DNA of 64,000 bases from Streptomyces sp. AC558_RSS880 (GTDB lineage Bacteria; Actinomycetota; Actinomycetes; Streptomycetales; Streptomycetaceae): contig NZ_JAGMUJ010000070.1 of the NCBI RefSeq assembly GCF_019049255.1, forward strand, positions 33,444-97,443, in the 5' to 3' direction. Below, piece by piece: positions 26,386-35,806 of this stretch. The position numbers and the translations under genes were made by a program. Each line of letters begins with the position of its first letter. Within the stretch, counting starts at the first letter, position 1. The notes beneath the pieces are model-generated. The model ran no database searches. It was not told where the DNA came from and saw nothing but the letters and a program-made list of their open reading frames with translations.

Positions 26386-26605
26386 GGGTTGTCATCCGTT
26401 CGGGTCGGTCAATGGTCGGCCAGTACGGTCTTGCGCCGTGTCCGTTACGGACGTTGCACGCCACCACCGAACGGGCGTGAAAATCCGACCCCGCACTCGT
26501 ACGCTCGACATGCACCGGCGCCCCCTGCGAATGAGGCCCCGCCGACACCCATCGTCGGCAACCCGCATCCATCTTCACGAGCGAGGCGTCGGGCCTACAG
26601 GCCGT

Positions 26606-27781
26606 CTAGCGCGTGGCGGACTGTGATCCGCCTACGGCGGACAGGGAAGGCGGCTCATAGTCGTACAGGTATCCCTGCGCCCGTTCGAAGAACGGGAGGA
26701 GTACGCGCATCTTCGCCGCGTTGACCTGTCGCTTCACGGCACCGGGCCGCTTGCTCTCACGGGCGTTGTGCCCGTGCTTGAGCAGCTTGTCAATGCGCGG
26801 GCGACGTGCCGCGTCGTAGGCCTTGAGTGCCGCTGGGACGGTCGGGGCGCTGCTCAGCGCCGCCGCGAGTTCCAAAGCGTCCTCGATGCACATCGAGGCG
26901 CCGTGTCCGACGCCGACAGGGTGGGCGGCGTCGCCGACCAGGACCATGCGTCCACTGTGCCACGTCCGGACCGGATCGCAGACGTTCAGGTAGCCGGACG
27001 CGACTATCGATGTCGCGGCTCCAACGATGGCCCTCGGCATTGCCTCCGGAAACAGCTCGGTGACACGCCGCAGCCATTGCGCGTCGTCGATGCCTCGCAG
27101 GTCGGGCTTGACCGGATCCCCGATCTGAGCCGTCCACCACTGGGTCTTTTCGTCGATGCTGGTGTATACGAAGGCACCGTTGCGCGCGTAGGCGAGGTTC
27201 CAGACGCCGGGCTCGAGACCCGTCATGGTGGCGATTCCGGCGACCCCATAGAGCCCCGCGTACTCCGCGCGCGGCGCGGACGAGTCGATCAGCCCGCGCA
27301 CGGTTGACCAGACGCCGTCGGCGCCCACGAGCAGCTCCGCGGTGTCGCGCCGGCCGGAGGCGAATTCGGCCACCACGCTGTCCGCTAACTCCGTCCCGCC
27401 CACCAGGCGTTCGCCGGTGACGATCTGCGCGCCCGCGTCGAGCGCCGCGCGCCGCAGGATTGCCACGAGCCGTCCGCGCTGGAGCGAGATGCTGCGCATC
27501 GAGTCGGCTTCGCGCCGAAGGCGTGGCACGTCGCCCAAGAGGTGGCCGCCCGCCGTATAGAACCGCATCCGTTCGATGGGGTATCCGGCCGCCTGTACGT
27601 CGCGTAGGCAGCCCAGCTTCTCCAGCGCGCGCAGGCCGTTGACCGCCAGGCTGAAGTGGGCGCCGACGTCCTCGGGCGGGACATCGTACGCCTCGTAGAC
27701 GGTCACGTCGTGACCGATCCGCTGCAGTGCAAGGGCGATGGCGGGTCCGGCTATCCCGCCACCGATCACGATCGTTCGCAC
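26606..27781 (-). CDS. FAD-dependent monooxygenase (PHBH fold)
   Basis: This 391-aa class A flavoprotein has the N-terminal GGGIAGPAIALALQ FAD-binding fold, the middle motif VGADGVWSTVR (DG motif) and the ribityl/pyrophosphate motif RMVLVGDAAHPVGVGHGAS. It is related to zeaxanthin-epoxidase-like and salicylate-hydroxylase-like enzymes and likely hydroxylates an aromatic or polyketide substrate with NAD(P)H. It diverges from a TetR regulator with an operator-like repeat between them. Substrate unknown. Confidence 0.92.
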   Translation of the reverse strand: MRTIVIGGGIAGPAIALALQRIGHDVTVYEAYDVPPEDVGAHFSLAVNGLRALEKLGCLRDVQAAGYPIERMRFYTAGGHLLGDVPRLRREADSMRSISLQRGRLVAILRRAALDAGAQIVTGERLVGGTELADSVVAEFASGRRDTAELLVGADGVWSTVRGLIDSSAPRAEYAGLYGVAGIATMTGLEPGVWNLAYARNGAFVYTSIDEKTQWWTAQIGDPVKPDLRGIDDAQWLRRVTELFPEAMPRAIVGAATSIVASGYLNVCDPVRTWHSGRMVLVGDAAHPVGVGHGASMCIEDALELAAALSSAPTVPAALKAYDAARRPRIDKLLKHGHNARESKRPGAVKRQVNAAKMRVLLPFFERAQGYLYDYEPPSLSAVGGSQSATR

Positions 27782-27805
27782 GATGCCTCCCTGAATTTGG
27801 TTTCA

Positions 27806-27821
27806 CTGAATGTTGATTCAG
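27806..27821. promoter_or_regulatory. Operator-like inverted repeat between monooxygenase and TetR gene
   Basis: CTGAAT (27806-27811) and ATTCAG (27816-27821), separated by GTTG, form a 16-bp palindrome 25 bp from the monooxygenase start. It is probably the TetR binding site. Confidence 0.6.
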
Positions 27822-27873
27822 CGCAAGTCTGTTCCGATACGCTGGCATCTGTCAACAGTCGATGGAGGACGAC

Positions 27874-28512
27874 ATGCCGCAGGCGAGTACCGCCAGTCGA
27901 AAAGTCCGGGCGGCCCAGACTCGTGCCGCGCTGCTGGACGCGGCGCGGGGGCTGTTCAACGATCGCGGCTACCTCAATACGAAGATCACCGACATCACCG
28001 CCGCGGCCGGACGCTCGACCGGCTCGTTCTACGAACACTTCGCCGGCAAGGACGAGCTGCTCCAGGCGCTCCTCGCCGAGATGGAGGATGCGATCGACGA
28101 GCGCATGGTCGGCCTGGAACACCCCCGTGACCACGACCTGACCGACCGCGACCAGCTGCGCGACCACCTCGGTGTCGCGTGGACGGTGATGCGGCAGAAC
28201 CGCCCGGTCACGCTCGCACTGTTCCAGGCGATGGTGGCCGACGACCCCGGCACAGGCCGGGCCTGGCGCGACCTGCGCGAGCAGACAGAAACCATTCGGG
28301 AGCATCTGAAGTACCTGGTCGAGCGCGGACACCAGCTGCCCGGCGACCCCGAGTTCATCGCGGCGGCGATAGGCGCGATGCTCGTCACCCTCAACTACGC
28401 TGTGCTCACGCCCCCCGGCGGCGAAGACGACCAGCGCGTCATCGACACCCTCACGGATCTGCTGTTGCACGGGCTGGCCGGACCGGCGTCACATTCGGCG
28501 GATGAAGCTTAA
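27874..28512 (+). CDS. TetR-family regulator
   Basis: This 212-aa protein has the HTH RAALLDAARGLFNDRGYLNT, then AAAGRSTGSFYEHFAGKDEL, and a variable helical C-terminal domain. The ATG at 27874 has GGAGG 5 nt upstream (an ATG at 27862 overlaps that Shine-Dalgarno, so it is rejected). It diverges from the FAD monooxygenase, its likely target. The stop lies directly beside the start of an IS5 fragment. Confidence 0.92.
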   Translation: MPQASTASRKVRAAQTRAALLDAARGLFNDRGYLNTKITDITAAAGRSTGSFYEHFAGKDELLQALLAEMEDAIDERMVGLEHPRDHDLTDRDQLRDHLGVAWTVMRQNRPVTLALFQAMVADDPGTGRAWRDLREQTETIREHLKYLVERGHQLPGDPEFIAAAIGAMLVTLNYAVLTPPGGEDDQRVIDTLTDLLLHGLAGPASHSADEA

Positions 28513-28547
28513 GAGGTCATCTCATCTGGCTCGGTGGGCTGTCGGCC

Positions 28548-28883
28548 GTGGCAGGGATCGTTGAGCGACTGGTGCCGGATGAGCTGTGGGAGCTGTTCCA
28601 GCGCGTGGTACCGGAGGCACCGTCGCGACCTCAAGGCGGCGGCCGGCGCCGGCACGGGGACCACGAGGTGCTGGCCGCGATCGTGTTCGTGGCCACGTCG
28701 GGCTGCACCTGGCAGCAGCTTCCCGCGGAGTCATTCGGGCCGTCCGGGGCCACGGCGCACCGCCGGTTCACCGAGTGGACCAAGGCCCGGGTGTGGGCCA
28801 GGCTCCACCGCCTGGTCCTCGACGAACTCGGCTCCCGCGGCGAGCTGGACTGGTCGCGGTGCACACTCGACTCGGTCACCATC
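28548..28883 (+). pseudogene. IS5-family transposase N-terminal part (plus strand)
   Basis: MAGIVERLVPDELWELFQRV, then GCTWQQLPAESFGPSGATAH, and GELDWSRCTLDSV (first Asp) match IS5-type N-termini. The element end probably lies near 28512. After LDSV it joins, head to head, a second IS5-type transposase on the other strand. Confidence 0.8.
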
Positions 28884-29308
28884 ACCACCAGTGCAAGGCC
28901 GAGGCAGTCGACCACCAGGTGCCGCTTGCGCCCGGCCACCTTCTTCCCGCCGTCCCAGCCGGACGTCGAGCGGGGGATGTTCGCCGCGGCTCGCAGTGAC
29001 TGCGAGTCCACGATCGCCGCCGTCGGGTCCACCGCGCGGCCCTCCTTCTGCCGGACACGGTCACGCAGCCGGTCGTGGAGCTCGGTGAGCAGGCCCTGAA
29101 TCTGCCAGCGGCGGGCGAAGGCGTGCACCCGCTTGAACGGTAGGAAGTCGCAGAGGAGGTTCGCCCACTTGACGCCGTTGTCCACGACATAGCGGACCGC
29201 ATCGATCATCTGCCGGTGGCAATACCCCTCCGGGCGGCCGCCCCGCCCTTCCAGCCAGGCCGGAACGGGCAGCAAAGCCCGGACGATCTGCCATTCCGCC
29301 TCCTTCAT
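28884..29308 (-). pseudogene. IS5-family (IS112-like) transposase N-terminal part (minus strand)
   Basis: From MKEAEW at 29308 the frame reads WQIVRALLPVPAWLEGRGGR, RQMIDAVRYVVDNGVKW, IVDSQSLRAA (first Asp) and GRKRHLVVDCLGLALVVMVT (second Asp region), then stops matching near 28884, where it abuts the other IS5 fragment tail to tail. The second half with the catalytic Glu is missing. This is a different IS5 subgroup from the plus-strand fragment. Confidence 0.8.
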
Positions 29309-29477
29309 GTCCGGGCCGTAACAAGGGGCGCGCTCTGGGCCGTCGGCCGCATTGCCGAACCTGTGCGCGAGGCAGTCACACGACGGAGAACCCGAATCGG
29401 ACTCCACACACGCGAGCGCGAGAGACTGCGACAACAGGGCCTCCCGGAACAGCTCGTTGGCTTCGACAACCCCGAGC

Positions 29478-30252
29478 GGCGCTGTCACATTATTGGGTGC
29501 GTGGGTCTCTGGCGGCGCGTCGGGGCGTGGTGGGGGCCGGGTTCCGGGCCGGTGCTCAGGCCTCGGCGGGCCGGCCGGCGGCGCGGGTGATCTGGTTCCA
29601 GATGGCGAAGCGGATGGTCATCTCGGCGCGGTATTCGGGGGCGGTCGTCAGGTGGTGGCGGGGCCGGAAGTGGGATGAGATGCCGCTGAACGCGGCCAGG
29701 AACCGCTGGGTTGCGCCGATGCTGCGGAAGCCTTTCATGGCGCGTTCGCGCTGCCGGGTGGGCTGGTGGCTGTTCTCGGCCCGGTGGTTCGGGCCCTTGT
29801 GCGAGCGGTGCTCGACGAAGGGCATGACCTGGCGGTGGGCGGCGCCGTGGGAGCGCGGCTTGTCGGTGACGATCACCCGGGGCGCCGCGGGGGTCGTCTT
29901 CAGCAGGCGGCGGAAGAAGCGCCGGGCCGCGGTCTTGTCCCGCCGGTTCCGCACGAGGATGTCCAGGACGGTGCCGTCGGCGGCGCAGGCCGTTCGCGTG
30001 GATCTGCCCGAACTTCGCGCACCGGCGCCGGACCGTCTCGTGGGAGACGAGCACGCCGCGCTCGAGCATGAGCTCCTCGACCTCGCGGAAGCTGAGCGGG
30101 AAACGGAAGTACAGCCACACGCAGTGCGCGATCACCTCGACCGGGTACCGGTGCCCCTTGTACGACGGCGACGCGGACGACACGAGCGAACCCCTCCCCG
30201 GCACAACCAACTCCAAGGTCATCCCAGGCCGGTCAGCCAACGTGAGAACGTC
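29478..30252 (-). mobile_element. IS6-family element with internal deletion (775 bp)
   Basis: One end (29478, GGCGCTGTCAC) is intact. The other (30252, GACGTTCTCACG in reverse complement, against GGCGTTGTCACG) carries two changes. Relative to the 858-bp copy it lost 92 bp between two CGCCGACGGC direct repeats (equivalents at 5511-5520 and 5603-5612) and has 9 bp elsewhere that the other copy lacks; the lengths agree exactly. Flanks show no 8-bp duplication. Confidence 0.9.
29556..30183 (-). pseudogene. IS6-family transposase, 92-bp deletion with frameshift
   Basis: The N-terminal frame (SSASPSYKGHRYPVEVIAHC to KFGQIHANGLRRRR) and the C-terminal frame (RNRRDKTAARRFF to GRPAEA, with VTDK and RAEN) are out of register. 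The deletion removes PGDTWHLDEVFIKING, including the first catalytic Asp. Not functional by itself, but both ends may still be usable by a related transposase. Confidence 0.88.
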
Positions 30253-30470
30253 AAAGCGACCGCAACGGGGATGTCAGCGATCCGACCACGCACAACTCCG
30301 GCGGGGCGGGTCCGGTGAAGGGCGGCGGGTGGGGATGTGCTGGGCCGTACATCCATACGGTGTGATCGCTCGTTGGTGAGTTCTCCGCTCTCTCCACCTG
30401 GTGTGACAGGACGCTGGGAGACGCGGCGCGGGATTGGCGCCTTCACATTCTTTCGTGGGTGGGGGTAGGC

Positions 30471-30749
30471 ATGACTCGGGAAGCGGAACGCCCTGGAAAT
30501 CCGGAACAGCAAGTAGTGCTGCTGGTGGCGGGGTTGGCCGATCTGGCGGTGAGCACCTTGAGTTCGGCGCTCGGCACGGTGCGGGGGCTGTTGCGTCGCT
30601 CGGACACGGCGGAGCTGGCGGCTGAGGCTGAGCAGGACCTGATCGCGCGCGGGCGCCTGGTGCTCGACCAGTACGCAGCCGCGCCACCGGCCCATCTGGA
30701 GGTGCTCGCCCGGCATGCCACGGCCCGGCAGGCCGGCGATGGTGTCTGA
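30471..30749 (+). CDS. Small helical protein encoded before the polyprenyl synthase
   Basis: This 92-aa protein is almost entirely predicted helix: VVLLVAGLADLAVSTLSSAL with GTVRGLLRRSD, then acidic/Ala-rich repeats and QYAAAPPAHLEVLARHATAR. The first part is amphipathic and could touch membrane. It overlaps the polyprenyl synthase start by 11 bp, so the two are coupled. Not recognised; a helper or partner of the prenyl synthase is an inference from coupling. Confidence 0.65.
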   Translation: MTREAERPGNPEQQVVLLVAGLADLAVSTLSSALGTVRGLLRRSDTAELAAEAEQDLIARGRLVLDQYAAAPPAHLEVLARHATARQAGDGV

Positions 30750-31794
30750 GCGCTGGGAAGCGGCTGCGTTCAAGGCCCGCGTGGATGAGGTGCTGTGCGA
30801 CTTCGTCGCCAGGGAGGCCGACCGGTTCGCGGCGGTCGATCCGGCTCTGGACCCCGTCGCCCGGCAGCTGGAGCAGGCGGTCGCGGACGGCAAGCGGCTG
30901 CGGGCGGCGTTTTGCTACTGGGGCTGGCGTGCGGCTGGACAGCCGGACAGTGATGCGCTGGTGCGGGCGGCTGCTTCCATGGAGCTGGTGCACGCCGCCG
31001 CGATGGTGCACGACGACCTCATCGACGACAGTGCGCTGCGCCACGGACGCCCCACCGCGCATGTCGCCTTGCGGAGCGCGTTGCGGCGCCGGCCGCGGGC
31101 GGCGAACGCGGCCCGCTCGCTTGCGATGCTGGTGGGGGATCTGCTGATGTCGCTGGCCGGTCAGCTGTTTGTCACCAGCGGCCTGCCCGCCGCCTACCTC
31201 GGCCGGGCCCGCCCGCTGTGGGCGGCTCTGGCCCGCGAGCTGATCGCCGGTGAGTGCCTGGAGATTCTGCACACCGGTGCCGCCCCGGACACCTCCGCGT
31301 CGCTGAAGGTGATCCGGTACAAGACCGCCAAGTACACCGTCGAGCAGCCCCTCCTGATCGGCGGCGCGCTGGCCGGCGCCGGTGAGCGGTTGCGGGAGGG
31401 GTACTCCGCGTACGGGTTGCCGCTGGGCGAGGCGTTTCAGCTCAGGGACGATCTGCTGGGCCTGTTCGGGGATCCGGAACGCACCGGCAAGGCCAACCTC
31501 GACGATGTGCGCGGCCACCGGCCCACCGCCTTGCTGGCGGAGACATGGCGTATCGCCAGTGGCGAGGAGCGTGAGCAGTTGCGCACCCTGCTCGGCCGAC
31601 GCGACCTGGACGCAAGCGGTCTGGAGGCCGTGCGCGCGCTGATGCGGCGGCTGAAGGCGCCGGACCGCATCGAAGAAATGATCACCTCGCGAGTCGAAGA
31701 GGCCACACGCAGCCTGCACGACCTGGACCTTCCCGGGCACGCCACCGCGGCCCTGACCGCCCTTGCTCAGTCGGCGGCGGCCCGCCACCACTGA
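30739..31794 (+). CDS. Polyprenyl (geranylgeranyl-type) diphosphate synthase
   Basis: This 351-aa all-helical isoprenyl synthase has the first Asp-rich motif HDDLIDD (residues 91-97), GKRLRAAF, KTAKYTVEQPLLIGGAL and a second motif LRDDLLGLFGDPE (236-248). Residues before the first motif (MELVHAAAMV, without bulky aromatics) would allow C20 or longer products, but product length cannot be read reliably. It is preceded by a coupled small helical gene and followed 85 bp later by an MpaB/Lcp-type oxygenase; together they suggest a small isoprenoid pathway. Confidence 0.9.
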   Translation: MVSERWEAAAFKARVDEVLCDFVAREADRFAAVDPALDPVARQLEQAVADGKRLRAAFCYWGWRAAGQPDSDALVRAAASMELVHAAAMVHDDLIDDSALRHGRPTAHVALRSALRRRPRAANAARSLAMLVGDLLMSLAGQLFVTSGLPAAYLGRARPLWAALARELIAGECLEILHTGAAPDTSASLKVIRYKTAKYTVEQPLLIGGALAGAGERLREGYSAYGLPLGEAFQLRDDLLGLFGDPERTGKANLDDVRGHRPTALLAETWRIASGEEREQLRTLLGRRDLDASGLEAVRALMRRLKAPDRIEEMITSRVEEATRSLHDLDLPGHATAALTALAQSAAARHH

Positions 31795-31879
31795 CTCCCT
31801 CGAACAACGGCAGCCGCACCGCACCGCCTCATGCCCGCGACGGTGCCCTGCTCGCCCCGCACGACCAAGGAGCCCTGTG

Positions 31880-33040
31880 ATGAGCTACACCGAGGCGTCG
31901 ATGGACGCCCTGCGCCAGGCCGGTGACGAACTCGCCGACGCCACCGTCGCCACCCTGTTCGAACGCGGCGAGGTCGGCACGTTCAACACCCTCATGCGGT
32001 ACGTGTCCACCGCCGGTGCTCCCCTGCCCGACGGGCTGCCCGACGTGGCCCGGGAATACCTCCAGGCCACCAGCGCCCCGCCGACCTGGGTGGACTGGGC
32101 CGAGATGGAAAAGGCCCGCCTGTTCTTCATCGACAACAACGTGCACATCTCCACCGCGCTGTCGTTCGCCTCCATGCCGGCCTGCTACGTCGTCCCGCAC
32201 GTGGCCCGGCTGCTGTCGGCCACCCACGGATTGAAGTACCCCTCCAAGCGGATGGCGGAGACCGGCCAGTTCACCGTCTACCTCATGCAGCCCGGCGCGT
32301 TCGAGGCCGGCAGTCGCTTCATCCCGGCCGCCCAGAAGGTTCGCCTCCTGCACGCCTCCATCCGTCACCACCTCAAGCGCGAGAATCGCTGGGACACCAC
32401 CACGCTGGGCGTGCCGATCTGCCAGGAGGACATGATCGGCGGGCAGATGTTCTTCTCGCTGCTCGTCCTGGACTCCCTGCACCGCCTCGGCATCCACATG
32501 TCCACCGAGGGCGCCGAGGCCTACTTCTACGCCTGGCGAGTCGTCGGAGCGATGCTCGGCGTCGACCAGGACACCGTCCCCGAATCCCTCGAGGAGGCAC
32601 GCCGGTTCCTCGACCTGTACATGATCCGGCACATGGGGCCGTCCGAGGAGGGCGCGCATCTGACCCGGCAGCTGATCGACCTGTATGAGGAAGTCGTCCC
32701 CGGCACGTTCTTCGACCCGATCGTCTCCGCGCTGATCCGCCACCTGATCGGCGACACCTGCGCCGACTGGCTCCAAGTCCCCCGCACTCCCTGGGACACC
32801 GTCGTCAAAGCGGTCCCCCATCTGCTCGGCATCCTGGAAACCATCGAGGACCGCTCACCGCTCGGTGCCTGGGCACTGGACCGCCTCGGCCACCTCACCA
32901 CCAACCTCGAACTGTCCTCCCTCACCCGCGGACGCGTCATGCACTACGCCATCCCCGAACAGCTGAAGAACGACTACGGTGTCACCGGCACCGTGCTCCG
33001 CAACCACCGCTGGACCCCACCCGCACCCAGCATCACCTGA
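31880..33040 (+). CDS. MpaB/rubber-oxygenase-like heme protein (DUF2236)
   Basis: This 386-aa protein belongs to the MpaB/latex-clearing-protein family (PF09995), with the helical core and His-containing segments IRHHLKRENRWDTTTLGVPI and CQEDMIGGQMFFSLLVLDSL. Lcp cleaves polyisoprene and MpaB' cleaves a farnesyl chain oxidatively, so a prenyl or polyprenyl substrate is plausible beside a prenyl synthase. No signal peptide. AAGGAG lies 7 nt before ATG 31880. Substrate and heme ligand are not established here. Confidence 0.85.
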   Translation: MSYTEASMDALRQAGDELADATVATLFERGEVGTFNTLMRYVSTAGAPLPDGLPDVAREYLQATSAPPTWVDWAEMEKARLFFIDNNVHISTALSFASMPACYVVPHVARLLSATHGLKYPSKRMAETGQFTVYLMQPGAFEAGSRFIPAAQKVRLLHASIRHHLKRENRWDTTTLGVPICQEDMIGGQMFFSLLVLDSLHRLGIHMSTEGAEAYFYAWRVVGAMLGVDQDTVPESLEEARRFLDLYMIRHMGPSEEGAHLTRQLIDLYEEVVPGTFFDPIVSALIRHLIGDTCADWLQVPRTPWDTVVKAVPHLLGILETIEDRSPLGAWALDRLGHLTTNLELSSLTRGRVMHYAIPEQLKNDYGVTGTVLRNHRWTPPAPSIT

Positions 33041-33313
33041 CACACAGCCCAGCCAGAACGCCACGGTCACAGCGACCGCGACTGAGCTGGGACGAAGTCC
33101 GACCGCCATCAGCCGCGCAGATTCACCGTTGCGTTGATCTGCCCAGCGCCGCGCTGACCTCGCTTGACGCGGTACGCGTCCGGCCGGACGGTGCCGCCCC
33201 CAGGCCTCCTTCAGGTGCCGGCGCAGCGAAGCATACGGACGTCTCTCCTGATCAGCAGATCCGGCGCGTTGGTCAGACACTTGCCCGGCACCGGCCGCGA
33301 ATCGTGCCGGGGC

Positions 33314-33904
33314 CTAACTGGTGGGCGCCTCGCCGGATACGGCGACGCCCGCCTGGCGGAAGTCGTCCAGGGCGGCAGCGGTCGTGTGCGGGGCCACCCC
33401 GACCGAGTAGTCGAGGCGTACCCGTGCACGGAATCCCGCCGCGACGGCATCCAGCGCGGTGGCCCGCACGCAGTGGTCGGTGGCGATGCCCACCACGTCG
33501 ACGTCCTCCACCCCGCGGGCGCGCAGCCAGTCCGCCAGGGAGGTCCCTTGCGTGTCCGCGCCCTCGAAGCCGCTCTTGGAGGCGCTGTGGGCACCCTTGA
33601 AGAACACGGCGTCGACGTGGCCGCCGGTGACAGCGGGGGCGAAGTGCGGATGGAACTCGCCGCCCTCCTCGCCTGCCACGCAGTGGACGGGGAAGCTGTC
33701 CTGGAAGTCGGGATGGTCAGAGAAGTGGCTTCCCGGGTCGATGTGATGATCCCGGGTGGCGACCACGTACTGGTAGTCGCGGCCCCGGCTCTCGCGGACC
33801 AGATCGGCGATCGCCGTGGCGATCCGCGCACCGCCCGCGACCGGGACACTGCCCCCTTCACAGAAGTCGTTCTGCACGTCCACCACGATCAGACCTCGGC
33901 TCAC
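33314..33904 (-). CDS. pncA: Nicotinamidase / isochorismatase-family hydrolase
   Basis: About 196 aa: LIVVDVQNDFCEGGSVPVAG (catalytic Asp), metal-binding TRDHHIDPGSHF, catalytic Lys in VFFKGAHS and Cys in VGIATDHCVRATALDA match nicotinamidases that make nicotinate from nicotinamide. The start is one of three consecutive GTG codons (33913, 33907, 33904); 33904 (SRGLIVVDVQ) fits family length. Convergent with the MpaB gene. The symbol is assigned by family only. Confidence 0.87.
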   Translation of the reverse strand: MSRGLIVVDVQNDFCEGGSVPVAGGARIATAIADLVRESRGRDYQYVVATRDHHIDPGSHFSDHPDFQDSFPVHCVAGEEGGEFHPHFAPAVTGGHVDAVFFKGAHSASKSGFEGADTQGTSLADWLRARGVEDVDVVGIATDHCVRATALDAVAAGFRARVRLDYSVGVAPHTTAAALDDFRQAGVAVSGEAPTS

Positions 33905-33913
33905 CACGAACAC

Positions 33914-34291
33914 CTTTCACAGGACGGAATGGTGGGAAGGACACGGCAGACCGCGACGGATGCGGTGTGCGTGCCGTCAGCACCGGCACCGGGACGGATA
34001 TCGCCCGCTGCACGGCCGGGATACCGCAGGCGGCGACGGCTGACGGGCCGGCCTGTGACCGCACACCTGCCACGGCTGCAGCCAAGCCCGCCTTGTTACG
34101 GGGCCGGGGTGTATTCGAGGGTCTGGTGGCCGCAGCCCGCCGACAGTTCCGCCAGACGGGCGCATTCGGTGGCGTCAAGGCGGTTCACCGTGTGCCTGCT
34201 GCAGCCAACACCGGCCCGGTCCGCCAGGGTCCCGCGTCCCCGCCTGGGCCGGCAGCACCGCTGTCAGGCAGGATCAAGCGCCTCGCTGCTG
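33914..34291. other. Intergenic region without recognised gene
   Basis: No frame with family resemblance or a good start signal was found on either strand. Confidence 0.4.
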
Positions 34292-34759
34292 TCAGCGATG
34301 TCCGCGGTCGACCAGGTCGCGGAGGGTGAAGCGACCCGGGGTCGCGCCCAGGTTGAAACGAAGGTAGTTCTTTTCCCTGGTCAGGGGGCGGCGCTTGGTC
34401 TTGCCCTGCCACAGCTCGTAGTGGTCGCCCTTGTCGACGAACCACACGGGTTCACATTTGTCCCTGCTGGCCACGGTCTTGACCCATCCGTCGTCTGAGT
34501 CGATCCACTTGCCCTTCTCGTGCTCGCAGGCAACTTGCAGGTGCCCGGCCCAGTCCCCGCCTTCCTCCCAGCCGTCAATGCACTTGACCCACAAAGCCGG
34601 GGCTCCCGTGAGTGTCATAGCTGTGGTGGAACCCGCCCCGGACTTGGCCACGTCGCCGCTCACCCCTGCGGAAGGGTCGAAAGCGATCCACTTACCCTCA
34701 AAGCGCGCTACCTCGTGATCGTCGTAGATCGCGAACATGTCGGTACGCCTGATTCCCAT
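34292..34759 (-). CDS. Hypothetical protein, beta-rich, unknown
   Basis: This 155-aa soluble protein is unusually rich in Trp, Lys, Asp and Gly for this genome (DGWEEGGDWAGHLQVACEHE, WIDSDDGWVKTV, PVWFVDKGDHYELWQGKTKR). It has three Cys and no signal peptide. The ATG at 34759 follows AAGGGG about 7 nt away. Codon use is a little less G/C-rich than its neighbours, suggesting transfer. Not recognised; the repeated W-x-D/E pattern suggests a beta-barrel or lectin-like fold, but this is speculative. Confidence 0.65.
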   Translation of the reverse strand: MGIRRTDMFAIYDDHEVARFEGKWIAFDPSAGVSGDVAKSGAGSTTAMTLTGAPALWVKCIDGWEEGGDWAGHLQVACEHEKGKWIDSDDGWVKTVASRDKCEPVWFVDKGDHYELWQGKTKRRPLTREKNYLRFNLGATPGRFTLRDLVDRGHR

Positions 34760-35430
34760 ATCGAAGCCCCTTTGTGATCACTGTCGACATTACCGGACAA
34801 TCTACTCAAAGCTCGGTCGCGTGGCGATCTCTCCGCTCGCGCCCTGAACAACCGCGTCCGCGGCGCCCCGCCCCCGGGAGCGCGAAGAAGCCCACCATCA
34901 AGGCCCGGCAAGGACGCGGAGCAAGCACCCCCGGCCGCGTCCGCACCCCCTCGGACCGAAGGGGGCCCGAATACTGGCGAGCCTCGACCCCACGCCTGTG
35001 GACCATGTCCCGGCTCTAAAAGCAAGGGCTCCGTCCCAGCACCGCCGTATACCAACGATCACCAAAAGCACACCGGGCACAGTGCAGCTGACACGGCTTG
35101 ATCACCACGGTCCGCTATCTGACAGACCTGCAGCTCAGACCCCCAGCCCGGAACCAGCGTCCACACTCGCCACGGCTACCGAGGCAGCACCGTCTGACCA
35201 CAGCCACATCCCAAACCGATCAGCCCAGGTCAGAACACCCGTTACTGATCACAAGCGCTATTTCTGGACATGCAGGCGCTGCGGGAGCCGGGGGTGGAGT
35301 GGGCGCAGCCGGCGCGACGGTGGCGCGCCTCCTTAGCCTCGATCCACCGGCTGATGGTCGGTCCAGTAGCCAGACATGACAGCGCGGATGCCCTCTGAGC
35401 TGGGACGATTGAACTTCCTACGGCTCCATA
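34760..35430. other. Long non-coding or decayed region
   Basis: About 670 bp with short frames only. Base composition is less G/C-rich than coding DNA here, without recognised domains or repeats. The IS1380 fragment begins just after it. Confidence 0.45.
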
Positions 35431-35457
35431 TCTCTAGATCGGGAGAGCATCCGCGAG

Positions 35458-35750
35458 ATGCGATCTTCCGATGCCGCTTCGGCGGTCTCCGCCGTGTTCG
35501 ATGGGCTGAACCTGGTGGCGGACGCCGGTCTGGTTGCGGTGGTCCGTCTGGCGGAGCGGGCCCGGCTGCCGGCGCCGGCCCGCGAGTCGATACGCATCAA
35601 GGACGCGGATAACGGTGGCGGGGCGAACCCGGACGCGAAGGTGATGTCGCTGATCGCAGCGATGTGCACCGGGGCGGACAGGGACAGCATCGAGGACGCC
35701 GGCCGACTGCGGCACGGTGCCATGCCGGCCTGCCTCGGCGGCATCCGCGC
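35458..35750 (+). pseudogene. IS1380-family transposase N-terminal fragment
   Basis: AVSAVFDGLNLVADAGLVAV, then VRLAERARL, NPDAKVMSLIAAMCTGADRD, and SIEDAGRLRHGAM match IS1380 transposase N-termini (ADSIEDADRLRHGAM in relatives). It ends at GGIRAPS and the rest is missing. A second, more divergent IS1380 start lies at 36966. Confidence 0.75.
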
Positions 35751-35806
35751 CCCCTCGCCAGTTGACGCGGATGGTCGAGGCGGTCACGAGAGCGCGGTTC
35801 GCACCA

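Noticed and set aside
30274..31824. 516-aa minus-strand frame opposite the prenyl synthase
   Set aside because: Antisense shadow, Gln/Arg/Pro-rich, no family.
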